From contig NZ_CANMVN010000004.1 of NCBI RefSeq assembly GCF_947501425.1, positions 62,001-126,000 of the forward strand: a stretch of 64,000 nucleotides of DNA, in the 5' to 3' direction. This document shows, in pieces, positions 51,213 to 60,803 of this stretch. Position numbers and translations under genes: made by a program. The stretch is from an uncultured Psychroserpens sp. (GTDB lineage: Bacteria; Bacteroidota; Bacteroidia; Flavobacteriales; Flavobacteriaceae). Each line of letters opens with the position of its first letter. The stretch's first letter is position 1. Below the pieces are notes generated by a model. The model ran no database searches, was not told the origin of the DNA, and saw only the letters and a program-made list of their open reading frames with translations.

Positions 51213-52748
51213 TTATTCCCATTCTATAGTTGCTGGCGGTTTAGAACTAATGTCATACACTACTCTATTAACGCCTTTCACTTTATTTATTATCTCATTA
51301 GAGGTTTTTTGTAGAAATTCATAAGGAAGATTGACCCAATCAGCAGTCATTCCATCTGTACTTTCCACAGCTCTCAAAGCTACACACTTTTCATAGGTAC
51401 GCTCATCTCCCATTACTCCTACACTATTTACAGGAAGTAACATTGCTCCAGCTTGCCATACTTTATCATATAAATTCCATGAACGTAAATTATTGATAAA
51501 TATAGCATCCACCTCTTGTAATATACGTACTTTTTCGCGAGTTAGATCACCTAAAATTCGAATTGCCAATCCAGGGCCTGGAAATGGATGTCTACCTAAC
51601 AAATGTGAATCCATATTCATAGAAGCACCAACACGTCTAACCTCATCTTTGAAAAGTGCCTTGAGTGGCTCTACAATTTTCAATTTCATATAATCAGGTA
51701 AACCACCAACATTATGGTGACTTTTTATTGTGGCACTTGGACCTCCAGTGGCCGACACACTCTCAATAACATCAGGATAGATAGTACCTTGCGCTAACCA
51801 TTTCACATCCTGTATGCGATGTGCCTCATCATCAAAAACCTCAATGAACACACGCCCTATAGCTTTTCGTTTTAGCTCAGGATCGCTTACACCTTCAAGA
51901 GCATCCAAAAAGCGTGCCGAAGCATCAACACCTTTGACATTGAGTCCCATACCCTCGTACTGATGCAATACATCTTCAAACTCATTTTTCCGAAGCAAAC
52001 CATTATTTACGAAAATACAATACAGGTTTTTACCAATAGCTTTATGTAAAAGCATTGCAGCTACAGAAGAATCGACACCTCCTGACAATCCAAGAACGAC
52101 TTTATCATCTCCTAATTTTGTTTTTAGATCCTCTACAGTTTCTTCAACAAAAGCATTTGGTGTCCAATCCTGATCTACCTTAGCAATCTTAACTAGGAAA
52201 TTTTGTAAAAGCTGATGTCCGTCAGTTGTATGGTAAACTTCAGGATGAAACTGAATGGCATAGGTATCTTCTCCTTCAATCTTAAATGCTGCATTTTCAA
52301 CATCTTCAGTACTTGCCAGAAGTAAACCATTAGTTGGTAATTTTTTTATAGTATCACTGTGACTCATCCAGACCTGACTACCTTCGTGAATATTCTCGAA
52401 GAAATCTTCATCAGTTTTGATGAAACCTAAGTTAGCTCTTCCGTATTCTCGCGTATTGGATTCAGCAACCTCTCCACCTGAAAAATGGGCTAAATATTGC
52501 GCGCCATAACATACAGCGAGCATTGGCTTTCTTCCTCTAATTTCAGAGAGATCTGGATGCAATACATCTTCACCTCTGACCGAGTTTGGGCTACCAGATA
52601 AAACGACGGCTTTAAAGCTTTCAGAATCTGCAGGAATTTTATTGAATGGATGAATTTCGCAGTAGATGTTTAACTCTCTAACGCGACGCGCAATAAGCTG
52701 AGTGTATTGCGAACCGAAATCTAAAATAAGGACTTTATTGTGTTGCAT
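51213..52748 (-). CDS. guaA: GMP synthase (glutamine-hydrolysing)
   Basis: Converts XMP to GMP. ATG 52748 ([18 protein letters not shown]) is preferred to a TTG six bases earlier; 511 aa. Class I amidotransferase domain with nucleophile Cys in [10 protein letters not shown] and the HPE pair, then the ATP-pyrophosphatase domain with PP-loop [10 protein letters not shown] and the C-terminal dimer domain ([33 protein letters not shown]). Complete and standard. Confidence 0.98.
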   Translation of the reverse strand: MQHNKVLILDFGSQYTQLIARRVRELNIYCEIHPFNKIPADSESFKAVVLSGSPNSVRGEDVLHPDLSEIRGRKPMLAVCYGAQYLAHFSGGEVAESNTREYGRANLGFIKTDEDFFENIHEGSQVWMSHSDTIKKLPTNGLLLASTEDVENAAFKIEGEDTYAIQFHPEVYHTTDGHQLLQNFLVKIAKVDQDWTPNAFVEETVEDLKTKLGDDKVVLGLSGGVDSSVAAMLLHKAIGKNLYCIFVNNGLLRKNEFEDVLHQYEGMGLNVKGVDASARFLDALEGVSDPELKRKAIGRVFIEVFDDEAHRIQDVKWLAQGTIYPDVIESVSATGGPSATIKSHHNVGGLPDYMKLKIVEPLKALFKDEVRRVGASMNMDSHLLGRHPFPGPGLAIRILGDLTREKVRILQEVDAIFINNLRSWNLYDKVWQAGAMLLPVNSVGVMGDERTYEKCVALRAVESTDGMTADWVNLPYEFLQKTSNEIINKVKGVNRVVYDISSKPPATIEWE

Positions 52749-52751
52749 GTG

Positions 52752-52759
52752 CAAAAGTA
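52752..52759 (-). promoter_or_regulatory. Candidate -7 box of guaA
   Basis: TACTTTTG on the minus strand, only ~4 nt before the ATG at 52748, so use of this box would give a nearly leaderless mRNA. No TTG at the right distance was found. Confidence 0.3.
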
Positions 52760-52832
52760 ATAATTGATTTTAGATTGGCGATTTAGAGTTAATGATTTTT
52801 TGACTTTTTTTTTAACATTTTGAAAGACATGT

Positions 52833-52868
52833 AAACACTGGTGTTTTTTGAATGTACCCCTTTTGTCC
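52833..52868 (+). promoter_or_regulatory. Duplicated promoter-proximal element, copy 1
   Basis: An AACAC / GTGTT hairpin followed by a T-run, then ATGTACCCCTTTTGTCC. The second part holds TGTACCC and a weaker TGTCCT 11 bp apart, one helical turn. It ends 12 nt before the TTG (52881) of the next gene's promoter. No gene ends nearby (guaA diverges), so the hairpin here is not a terminator. Confidence 0.55.
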
Positions 52869-52880
52869 TATCTGTCATTT

Positions 52881-52909
52881 TTGACCAACTTTTATAATTA
52901 GTATCTTTA
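52881..52909 (+). promoter_or_regulatory. Candidate promoter of the TPR-HTH gene
   Basis: TTG (52881-52883), 18 nt, TATCTTTA (52902-52909), one mismatch to TAnnTTTG, 21 nt before the ATG. Confidence 0.5.
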
Positions 52910-52930
52910 AAATATTAACTATGCAATCTT

Positions 52931-54667
52931 ATGAAACGATCTGTTCTATTCTTTCTGGTAATATTTTCATTTGTCGTATTATCTAATGCTCAAAACTCAA
53001 ACTTTACAGATAGCATTTCGCAAATTATACCAACTCAAAAAGACACAACATTAATTAAATCATACCTCAATCTAGGAATATCCTACCAAAGAAGTAATGA
53101 CTCTTTAAGTTTATTAAATTATACACTTGCTTTAAAAGAAGCTAAATCCATATCAAATGATGATTTTATTGCCCAGAGTCTATTTCGCTTAGCGGTTTTA
53201 AACAATTTAAAAACAAATTATGAGCGTTCATTTAAATATTTGGATAGTGCATTAACAATTTATACAGCGTTAAATAATATTCCAAAGATAAGTCAGATCA
53301 AATCTTACATAGGAGTTATTGAATCGAAATCTGGTCAATATGAAAAAGCCATATCCTCTCAAATGGAAGCACTGAAGCTTCGTGAGGCCAACTCAGACCT
53401 TATTAGACCCTATGATATTGCTAACAATTATATGCGTATTGGAAATTTACATAGTATCATAGGTAATTTTGAAACTGCAACTACCTATTTGAAAAAGGCA
53501 GAGCGTTTATTTGAAGTTGAAGGTTTTGACAGACAAGTCAATATGGCCAGAAGCAACATAGCTATCAACTTTGCTGATAGTGGCAACGAGGCTGATGCTA
53601 TACCTTACATTAAAGAAACCATAGCTTATTTCGAATCTAAGTCTGACAAAAGCTCACTCATGGATGATTATATGAATTTGGGTCAGATGTATTTTGAAAT
53701 TGATAGCATAGAGCAAGCCGAGGTCAACTTTGTAAAATCACTTAATCTCAGCAAAGAACTAGGAAGCAAACTAGCAACAATCATAAATGAGCGAAATTTA
53801 GGAAACGTGCTCCTAAAACGAAATAGGCTCAATGAATCTCTTGAATACAATAAAAGATCATTAGAAAGTGCTTTGGACATAGATAATAAAACACAATTGA
53901 TGTATAGTTTTTTGTCAATGTCTGATGTATATAAGGCTAAAAATGATTACAAAAACGCCTATGACTTCAGAGTTCTATATCAGCACTTAAGTGATTCCTT
54001 ATATTCTGTTGAAAACGTAGAAAAAATCAATGATCTAGAAATTAAATACCAAACTGAGAAAAAAGAGCAAGAGATCATTAATCAGAAAAATGAAATCGAA
54101 TTGTTGAATGTAAAAGGCAAGGTGAACAACTTACAACGATTGCTACTTGCATTTGGACTATTACTAGCCTTATTGGGATTGTATGCTTTATATCAAAGAA
54201 ACAAACGAAATAAATTGGCTAAAGAAAAAGTCATGGCCGACTTAGAATTTAAAACCAAAGAATTGACCACTCATGCCCTACATTTAGCTAAAAAGAACGA
54301 AGTTTTAAATGATTTGAAGCAAAAAGCAAAAGTACTAAAACAGGATGCCGATGCTGATCCTGGTTACCAAATGCTCATCCAAACCATTAACTTTGATCTT
54401 CAGGATGATAACAACTGGGAGAATTTTAGTAAATACTTTGAAGAAGTACACAAAGACTTTAATGCGAAAGCACAGGAGCAATTTCCAAATATAACGTCTA
54501 ATGACCTTAGATTAATGGCCTTATTAAAAATGAATTTATCCTCAAAGGAGATTGCAAATATTCTAAATATTTCTAGCGATGGTATTAAAAAAGCCAGACA
54601 GCGACTTCGTAAGAAAATGGGATTGGATTCTAGTGAATCTCTCGAAGCAATTGTCATTGCTATTTAA
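52931..54667 (+). CDS. TPR protein with C-terminal HTH (membrane-bound regulator)
   Basis: 578 aa. Signal peptide MKRSVLFFLVIFSFVVLSNAQ; about seven tetratricopeptide repeats (~45-360, patterns YMRIGNLHSIIGNFETATTYLKKAE, YMNLGQMYFEIDSIEQAEVNF); one TM helix (~401-420, LLLAFGLLLALLGLYALY); cytoplasmic coiled coil; C-terminal HTH of LuxR/sigma-region-4 type (ITSNDLRLMALLKMNLSSKEIANILNISSDGIKKARQRLRKKMG). The periplasmic TPR part likely senses a protein or peptide and the cytoplasmic HTH binds DNA. The twin element before it and downstream of it suggests autoregulation (inference). Confidence 0.9.
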   Translation: MKRSVLFFLVIFSFVVLSNAQNSNFTDSISQIIPTQKDTTLIKSYLNLGISYQRSNDSLSLLNYTLALKEAKSISNDDFIAQSLFRLAVLNNLKTNYERSFKYLDSALTIYTALNNIPKISQIKSYIGVIESKSGQYEKAISSQMEALKLREANSDLIRPYDIANNYMRIGNLHSIIGNFETATTYLKKAERLFEVEGFDRQVNMARSNIAINFADSGNEADAIPYIKETIAYFESKSDKSSLMDDYMNLGQMYFEIDSIEQAEVNFVKSLNLSKELGSKLATIINERNLGNVLLKRNRLNESLEYNKRSLESALDIDNKTQLMYSFLSMSDVYKAKNDYKNAYDFRVLYQHLSDSLYSVENVEKINDLEIKYQTEKKEQEIINQKNEIELLNVKGKVNNLQRLLLAFGLLLALLGLYALYQRNKRNKLAKEKVMADLEFKTKELTTHALHLAKKNEVLNDLKQKAKVLKQDADADPGYQMLIQTINFDLQDDNNWENFSKYFEEVHKDFNAKAQEQFPNITSNDLRLMALLKMNLSSKEIANILNISSDGIKKARQRLRKKMGLDSSESLEAIVIAI

Positions 54668-54705
54668 ATAAAAACCACAAAACTAAAACCACTCGAAACA
54701 CCTAT

Positions 54706-54744
54706 AAACACAGGTGTTTTTTTTTATGTACCCCTTTTGTACCC
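54706..54744 (+). promoter_or_regulatory. Duplicated promoter-proximal element, copy 2
   Basis: Same design as copy 1: AACAC / GTGTT, nine Ts, then ATGTACCCCTTTTGTACCC, holding two TGTACCC half-sites 11 bp apart. It ends 10 nt before a TTG (54755). Part of it could also serve as a terminator for the TPR-HTH gene. Confidence 0.55.
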
Positions 54745-54754
54745 AGTTCTTTTT

Positions 54755-54784
54755 TTGATACTGAAAATCAGTCGTATATGTTTG
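54755..54784 (+). promoter_or_regulatory. Candidate promoter of 54902-56455
   Basis: TTG (54755-54757), 19 nt, TATGTTTG (54777-54784), a full match to the consensus. It would give a ~110-nt leader before the small gene at 54902. Confidence 0.55.
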
Positions 54785-54901
54785 CTCTGTCATTAGGTTG
54801 ACAACTACCGTTTTTGTGGTGTCTTGTTCAAAAGGACTGCAGACCTTCTTTGAGTAAGTCGCACAAAACGAGGATCACAAAAACACGAAAATCAATTTAT
54901 C

Positions 54902-55156
54902 ATGAAAACACACTACAATGTTGTAGCATGGGTATTATACCTTTCAATAGTCACTACAATACACTCTTGTTACAACTATGAACATCTAATTTTAGAAGAC
55001 CACAAAAGAGAAAATGTTCAAACTGTCAATAACACCTTTGTAAAAGATATACTTAGAGTTTCAAACACAAAACATGTTACCCCAAAAACATATCACCCAA
55101 TTCAAGTAAAAATGAGTAAAAATGATATAAGACGACACAATAAATTACAACTTTAA
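54902..55156 (+). CDS. Small exported hypothetical protein
   Basis: 84 aa. MKTHYNVVAWVLYLSIVTTIHSC has a hydrophobic signal and a Cys at a position where a lipobox would end, though IHSC is a poor lipobox. The rest is basic and hydrophilic (YHPIQVKMSKNDIRRHN). Sits between the TPR-HTH regulator and the T9SS protein, downstream of the duplicated element. No recognised family; could be a peptide partner of the regulator, which is speculative. Confidence 0.5.
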   Translation: MKTHYNVVAWVLYLSIVTTIHSCYNYEHLILEDHKRENVQTVNNTFVKDILRVSNTKHVTPKTYHPIQVKMSKNDIRRHNKLQL

Positions 55157-55225
55157 AATAGTACAATACTTGTCAAATATTATTACTAATAATTTCCTTT
55201 TAACAACCACAAATAACAATACATT

Positions 55226-56455
55226 ATGAAACATATTATTACATACATACTTCTTCTTTTTATGATTACCATAATAGAAGCACAAACCGTAATTGTCAGT
55301 GAAGATTTCGAAACCGGATCATTTCCTCCTAATGGTTGGGTAACTTATAGAGGACTTGATGATATTGGACCTAATAATGATTGGGAAGTTACAGCAAGTG
55401 CTAACACAGGTAATAATGCTGCTTTTAGTCGTTATTCCGATCCTGGAATTGGTATTGCTGAAGATTGGCTAGTATCCCCTTTAATAGATTTATCTAATAC
55501 CACAAATGCGGCTCTATCGTTTTTTTCAAGAGAATTTTGGACTACAAGCTATGCTTCGCAATACGATATTAGAGTATCCACTGCTTCGCAAACAGCTCAT
55601 GCAGATTTTACAACCCTTGCCACTTACAATGATTTTCCTTTAGATTACGAGAAATTTACCATTGATCTTTCGACTTATGATGGACAACAAATCTATATTG
55701 CTTTTGTTCATGTTGATGAATACCAAGATGATTGGTATTTGGACGACATTGAAGTTAGTGGTATCATTATGTGCAATATAGAAAACACAGCAACACCAAA
55801 CGTTAATTTAGGCATGACTCCCACTACCAACTTATATGCGCAAGAGTTTGTTGCTAATTGTAGCGGAAATCTAGAAGAATTTGCATTTTTTGCATACATT
55901 AATCCTAATATAAATCAAGTGCTTCCCGCTGGCACATTTAATATTTACCAAGGCAATCCACAAACTGGCACTATCATCTATAGTCAAGGTTTTGACGCTA
56001 TAGTTCCAGTTGGAAATGGTGAGCTATTATTTGATTTGGATAATAACATCCAGCTTACTGCTAACCAAAACTATACTATAGAAATTCCAGTAACGTCTCT
56101 TAATATTTCGATATTATACCAAGATCCATATCCTGAAGGGGTTCCTTATATTAATGGAACTTCAAACACAAATAATTGGGATTTTTTCTTCAAAATCAAC
56201 ATTGCAGAAGAAACACTAGATGTCAATACTTACAAAACGAACTCTATTGAGTTATTTCCAAATCCAACATCAGATTACATCAGCATTTCAAACTTAAACA
56301 CAAAAGAAAACTATGCAATTTATGATGTAACAGGTAAAACTTTAGCTTCAGGTCAACTATTACCAGAATCTCAAATTTCAGTAATACATTTAGAAAAAGG
56401 GATATATTTCCTAAAGCTGAATAATAGAAACACTCTAAAATTCATTAAAAATTAA
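55226..56455 (+). CDS. T9SS type A secreted protein with choice-of-anchor J domain
   Basis: 409 aa. Signal peptide (MKHIITYILLLFMITIIEAQ). Choice-of-anchor J/MAM-like domain (~20-180: VSEDFETGSFPPNGWVTY, EDWLVSPLIDLSN, WYLDDIEVSG), a second beta domain (~185-330) and a type A sorting signal (IELFPNPTSDYISIS, IYDVTGKTLASG, LEKGIYFLKL, KFIKN). Exported through T9SS and surface-attached or released. Probably co-regulated with the preceding small gene. Confidence 0.9.
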   Translation: MKHIITYILLLFMITIIEAQTVIVSEDFETGSFPPNGWVTYRGLDDIGPNNDWEVTASANTGNNAAFSRYSDPGIGIAEDWLVSPLIDLSNTTNAALSFFSREFWTTSYASQYDIRVSTASQTAHADFTTLATYNDFPLDYEKFTIDLSTYDGQQIYIAFVHVDEYQDDWYLDDIEVSGIIMCNIENTATPNVNLGMTPTTNLYAQEFVANCSGNLEEFAFFAYINPNINQVLPAGTFNIYQGNPQTGTIIYSQGFDAIVPVGNGELLFDLDNNIQLTANQNYTIEIPVTSLNISILYQDPYPEGVPYINGTSNTNNWDFFFKINIAEETLDVNTYKTNSIELFPNPTSDYISISNLNTKENYAIYDVTGKTLASGQLLPESQISVIHLEKGIYFLKLNNRNTLKFIKN

Positions 56456-56474
56456 AATTGATTTAGTTGAATGG

Positions 56475-56515
56475 AAAGCAAATCAAGCAATAGTTTATTG
56501 TGAGGTTTGCTTTTT
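56475..56515 (+). terminator. Terminator of the T9SS gene
   Basis: AAAGCAAA (56475-56482) pairs with TTTGCTTT (from 56506), with an inner stem CAATA / TATTG, then a T-run. It overlaps the bshC stop by 2 nt. Confidence 0.7.
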
Positions 56516-58115
56516 ATAGTGTTAATATAGAAAACTCACCTTTTAATGGTTCTAAGGTCTCTACTAACTTAGAAATTAAAGTTGCACCATGCTCTAAATA
56601 AAATTCAGAAAAATTCATATTACGCTCTTGAAGACTTTGACTAGGAAATAAAGCATCTTGAATTTCTGTAACGCGTTCTATATGATCATTAAGCTTTCGT
56701 TTCTGAGCTTTTAGCAATCGCTTTTCCAGATTCTCGAGCCCTTTAATTTGCTTTCTTTCTTGAGCTGCAACTGCACCTCTAAAAGATTTATCGGTCTGCT
56801 CAGCGAGCTTGTATAATCCTTTAAATTGCTCCTCCAAATGTGCTTTTTGCGATGAAAAATCAATATCAATTTCTGAAATATTCTTAGCGACTTTTGTTAC
56901 TAATTCATTTTGTTTTAGAAATAAGTCATTAACAGACACATTTAGCTTATTTAATTTTTCTCTTTGTTTCTCAGTGATCAACAGTACCGAATTTCGCAAT
57001 AATAGCATAGGAAAAACAACGTGTTGTGCTTCAAAATTAGACTTGAGTTGTAACCAATACGCCAACTCTCCTCCTCCTCCAATGTAACAGAGATTTGGCA
57101 AAATAACTTCCTGATACAACGGACGAACAATCACATTTGGGCTAAATCGCTCAGGGTGCTCTAAGAGCACTTTATGTATTTCACTCTTGCTCCAGGTAAT
57201 CTTGGTGTTAAGGACTTGATACACACCATTTGTTTCAACAATGCGCTCACGAATATCTTTAGTGATGTAGAACAAATTAATGGCTCTTGGATTGACTTGA
57301 ATTTTATAATTTCCGTCCAAAGCATTTAGTTCATCATTAGATTGAGAGACCTTTTCAAATGAGGTTTGTGTTACTAATTCATCTTCTAGATACGGAATAA
57401 ACAAACGTTTTAAACCTGCGTCATTGCCATCTACAATAACTAATCCGTAAGCTGAAAATAATTCGTTCACCAGATAACGCATAGCATCAGTTAAATTACC
57501 ATGCTCTAAATAAGCACCTTTGAACAAACGTTTGAGATCGTTGGCGTTGTCAATATGATTCAACTGATTAGAAAACACATTAAATACTTTATCTAGTCCG
57601 TTGAGGTCTAACTCGCCTACTGCTCCTGAAGCATCTCGATTCCACTGAATTTTTTTGCCTTCATAATTAAAGAAATTGATCTCCTCAAAATCGTGATCTT
57701 CTGTTGCCATCCAATATACAGGAACAAAATTATGATTTGGATAGGCTGCTTTCAACTGTTTACAAAGATTAATTGTTGAAATGATCTTGTAAAAAAAGTA
57801 AAGTGGTCCTGTAAAGAGATTTAATTGATGACCAGTAGTAATTGTAAAAGTAGTATCATCAGCCAGCAGATTGATGTGCTTTGTAGTTGTTTCGGAAACT
57901 GCTACTGTTTTGTATTGACGCTTAAGAGATTGCACCAATACTTTTCTGTTTTCCGAAGAAAATGATTGTTGTTTTTCTGAAATTTGATCTTTGAAATTTT
58001 CGAGATTGGGATATCGATGATAAAACGGTTTTAAAGCCTCTTTTTCATCTAAATAATCACATATTAACGAAGAAAAATAATTAGTGTCTCTAAACGGAAT
58101 ACAGTCAGTTGGCAT
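56514..58115 (-). CDS. bshC: Bacillithiol synthase (putative cysteine ligase BshC)
   Basis: 533 aa. Joins cysteine to glucosaminyl-malate, the last step of bacillithiol synthesis. N-terminus MPTDCIPFRDTNYFSSLICDYL, TTGHQLNLFTGPLYFFYKI, VPVYWMATEDHDFEEIN, YIGGGGELAYWLQLK, and a long C-terminal coiled coil (~400-490). All are family hallmarks and length is normal. bshA/bshB are not in the window. Indicates that this organism uses bacillithiol rather than glutathione. Confidence 0.95.
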   Translation of the reverse strand: MPTDCIPFRDTNYFSSLICDYLDEKEALKPFYHRYPNLENFKDQISEKQQSFSSENRKVLVQSLKRQYKTVAVSETTTKHINLLADDTTFTITTGHQLNLFTGPLYFFYKIISTINLCKQLKAAYPNHNFVPVYWMATEDHDFEEINFFNYEGKKIQWNRDASGAVGELDLNGLDKVFNVFSNQLNHIDNANDLKRLFKGAYLEHGNLTDAMRYLVNELFSAYGLVIVDGNDAGLKRLFIPYLEDELVTQTSFEKVSQSNDELNALDGNYKIQVNPRAINLFYITKDIRERIVETNGVYQVLNTKITWSKSEIHKVLLEHPERFSPNVIVRPLYQEVILPNLCYIGGGGELAYWLQLKSNFEAQHVVFPMLLLRNSVLLITEKQREKLNKLNVSVNDLFLKQNELVTKVAKNISEIDIDFSSQKAHLEEQFKGLYKLAEQTDKSFRGAVAAQERKQIKGLENLEKRLLKAQKRKLNDHIERVTEIQDALFPSQSLQERNMNFSEFYLEHGATLISKLVETLEPLKGEFSILTL

Positions 58116-58236
58116 AGTTACAATTCAATTCAAGCGTAAATATAAGCTTCTTCACTTTTTTTAAGTCCTAAATTTTAGTTAATTCACAAGCACTTCATAT
58201 CTTTACTGCTTATCACTAAAAATACAGATTTATTTC

Positions 58237-60729
58237 ATGATTAAATCACTCTCAATTTTTATCGCATTTATTCTTTCTGTCTCAACTTTTGCTCAAACCC
58301 TACAATCGCCATCAGATTTTTTGGGCTATGATCTGGGAACACAATTTTCAAGACACCATCAGGTGATTGATTATTTCAAACATGTAGAAAGCCAAAAACC
58401 TCAACAGGTCAAGTTAGAACAGTATGGAGAAACTAACGAACGACGACCTCTAATGTTGGCGTTTATATCTTCCGAAGAGAATATGAAAAACCTGGAAAGT
58501 ATTAGAGAGAATAATCTTAAAAACACTGGTATTATTGAAGGTACTCCATCCTCCAACAATATTGCTATCGTTTGGCTTAGTTATAATGTTCATGGTAATG
58601 AAGCGTCAAGTACTGAGGCCTCAATGAGTACCATCTACAAATTACTTACTGAAAAACAGGACTATTTAAAAAATACAGTTGTAATCATTGATCCTTGTAT
58701 TAATCCTGATGGACGTGACCGTTATGTCAATTGGTATAATGAAACAGCAAGTGCACCTTATGATATTGATCAACAAGCCAGTGAGCACCAAGAACCATGG
58801 CCAGGAGGACGACCAAATCATTATTTGTTTGACCTCAACAGAGATTGGGCATGGGCAACTCAAGTGGAATCAACTTTGAGATTAAAGGCTTACAACAAAT
58901 GGATGCCACATATTCATGTCGATTTTCATGAGCAAGGTATCAATGAACCTTATTATTTCGCTCCTGCTGCTGAACCTTTTCATGAAGTGATTAGTGATTG
59001 GCAACGCGATTTTCAGACTCAAATTGGTAAGAATCATGCCAAATATTTTGATGCTGAAGGCTGGTTGTATTTTACCAAAGAACGCTTTGACCTATTATAC
59101 CCAAGTTATGGTGACACTTACCCAACGTATATGGGAGCTATTGGTATGACTTACGAGCAAGGTGGCCATGGTCGTGCTGGTTTGGGTATTTTAAACGATG
59201 AAGGTGATGTATTGACTCTCATCGATCGATTAACGCATCATACAGTAACAGGCTTATCTACAGTAGAAATATCCTCTAAAAATGCGGAACAATTAAATTC
59301 AGAATTTGCTAAATATTTTGATAACTCAGGCCTTAAATACAAGAGTTATGTTCTAAAAGGCAATCCTGATAAAATCAATAGCTTAACGGCATTACTTGAT
59401 AAACATGAGATCAAGTATGGTTTTGCTCAAGGCGGAAAAGCAAGTGGTTACAATTATACCACTTCAAGTCAAGGTCAAATGACGACAAACTCTGCTGATC
59501 TTGTAGTAAGTACCAATCAGCCAAAAGGAAAAATGGTTAAAGTGTTATTTGAACCCAATACAAAATTGAGTGATTCATTAACTTATGATATTACAGCATG
59601 GTCTGTACCTTACGCTTATGGTTTAGATGCTATTGCATCAAGGTCATTAGTTGCTACAGATAAAAGTGTTCCGAGAACACTTCCTTATACCATTGCAAAT
59701 TCTGGAGCAACGGGTTACGCCTTAGAATGGAATAGCATGAAAGATGCGCAGTTTTTAGCTGAGCTATTAAAGGCAGGAATAAAAGTTCGTTTTACAGAAA
59801 AACCATTTGCCGCTCAAGGAAAAAATTTCGACAGAGGCGCTTTGATTATAGTGAGAGGAGACAATAAAACAATTGATGATCTGGATAATAAAATTATCCA
59901 AATGGCCTTTAGACATAACCGAAGTCCGAAAGCCATTACTTCTGGGTTTTCAACCTCAGGACCTGACTTTGGATCGCCAGATATCAAATTGGTGAATCCT
60001 CCAAAAATTGCTATGCTTTCGGGAGACTATACCTCATCTTTGAGTTATGGGGAACTCTGGCATTTCTTTGAACAACAATTAAAATATCCTGTTACTTCTA
60101 TAAATACTAATAATTTAAGTAGAACTAATTTATCAAAATACAATGTACTGATCATGCCAAATGGGTACTACAATGGTTTGCTGAATGAAAACCTTATGGA
60201 AAAACTCAAAACTTGGGTACGCTCTGGCGGAAAGCTAATTGCTATAGATGGTGCTTTAAATAGTTTTGCTGATAAAGAGGGATTTGGGTTGAAACGAAAT
60301 CAGCAGGATGCTTCCGAAACACAAGAGGACAACAGACGTATCAAATATGCAGACCGAGAGCGTGATTACACCAAAAACCTAATCACTGGAGCTATTTTTA
60401 AAACCGATGTAGATAATACGCATCCTATGGCTTATGGTTATGATGAGAACTATTTTACATTAAAACTCGGTAGTTCATCTTACAGCTTACTAGACAGTGG
60501 TTATAATGTTGCCTATTTAGGTAATTCGCCAAAGAATGTATCTGGTTATGCAGGAAAAGAAGCTTTAAAGAAATTAGATAATTCGTTAGTTTTTGGTGAA
60601 CAACGAATGGGAAGCGGAAGTGTTATCTATATGGTAGATAATGTCATGTTTAGAAGCTTTTGGGAAAACGGGAAACTCTTTTTTGTGAATTCAATTTTCT
60701 TTGTAAATAATAATTTGGTAGAACTCTAA
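58237..60729 (+). CDS. M14-family zinc carboxypeptidase
   Basis: 830 aa secreted peptidase. Signal peptide MIKSLSIFIAFILSVSTFA. Zinc ligands in VHGNEASS (~119-122) and the substrate/second ligand region DPCINPDGRDRYVNWYN; VDFHEQGINEPYYFAP (~227) holds the third His. After the peptidase (~370 on) come a class-I-glutamine-amidotransferase-like/ThuA-like domain (~590-700: IAMLSGDYTSSL, VLIMPNGYYNGLL, WVRSGGKLIAIDG) and a tail. This composite is common in Bacteroidota M14 proteins. It ends at a strong terminator; role in peptide nutrition inferred. Confidence 0.92.
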   Translation: MIKSLSIFIAFILSVSTFAQTLQSPSDFLGYDLGTQFSRHHQVIDYFKHVESQKPQQVKLEQYGETNERRPLMLAFISSEENMKNLESIRENNLKNTGIIEGTPSSNNIAIVWLSYNVHGNEASSTEASMSTIYKLLTEKQDYLKNTVVIIDPCINPDGRDRYVNWYNETASAPYDIDQQASEHQEPWPGGRPNHYLFDLNRDWAWATQVESTLRLKAYNKWMPHIHVDFHEQGINEPYYFAPAAEPFHEVISDWQRDFQTQIGKNHAKYFDAEGWLYFTKERFDLLYPSYGDTYPTYMGAIGMTYEQGGHGRAGLGILNDEGDVLTLIDRLTHHTVTGLSTVEISSKNAEQLNSEFAKYFDNSGLKYKSYVLKGNPDKINSLTALLDKHEIKYGFAQGGKASGYNYTTSSQGQMTTNSADLVVSTNQPKGKMVKVLFEPNTKLSDSLTYDITAWSVPYAYGLDAIASRSLVATDKSVPRTLPYTIANSGATGYALEWNSMKDAQFLAELLKAGIKVRFTEKPFAAQGKNFDRGALIIVRGDNKTIDDLDNKIIQMAFRHNRSPKAITSGFSTSGPDFGSPDIKLVNPPKIAMLSGDYTSSLSYGELWHFFEQQLKYPVTSINTNNLSRTNLSKYNVLIMPNGYYNGLLNENLMEKLKTWVRSGGKLIAIDGALNSFADKEGFGLKRNQQDASETQEDNRRIKYADRERDYTKNLITGAIFKTDVDNTHPMAYGYDENYFTLKLGSSSYSLLDSGYNVAYLGNSPKNVSGYAGKEALKKLDNSLVFGEQRMGSGSVIYMVDNVMFRSFWENGKLFFVNSIFFVNNNLVEL

Positions 60730-60747
60730 AATTTCAAAACGATTTTA

Positions 60748-60791
60748 AAAACAAAAAAGCTCAAGATGAACATTTTGAGCTTTTTTGTTTT
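60748..60791. terminator. Bidirectional terminator (17-bp stem)
   Basis: Arms 60748-60764 and 60775-60791 are perfectly complementary (A-rich, GCTCAA / TTGAGC core, T-rich) around a 10-nt loop. It sits between the converging M14 and argS genes. Confidence 0.9.
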
Positions 60792-60803
60792 GGTTATATC
60801 AGA

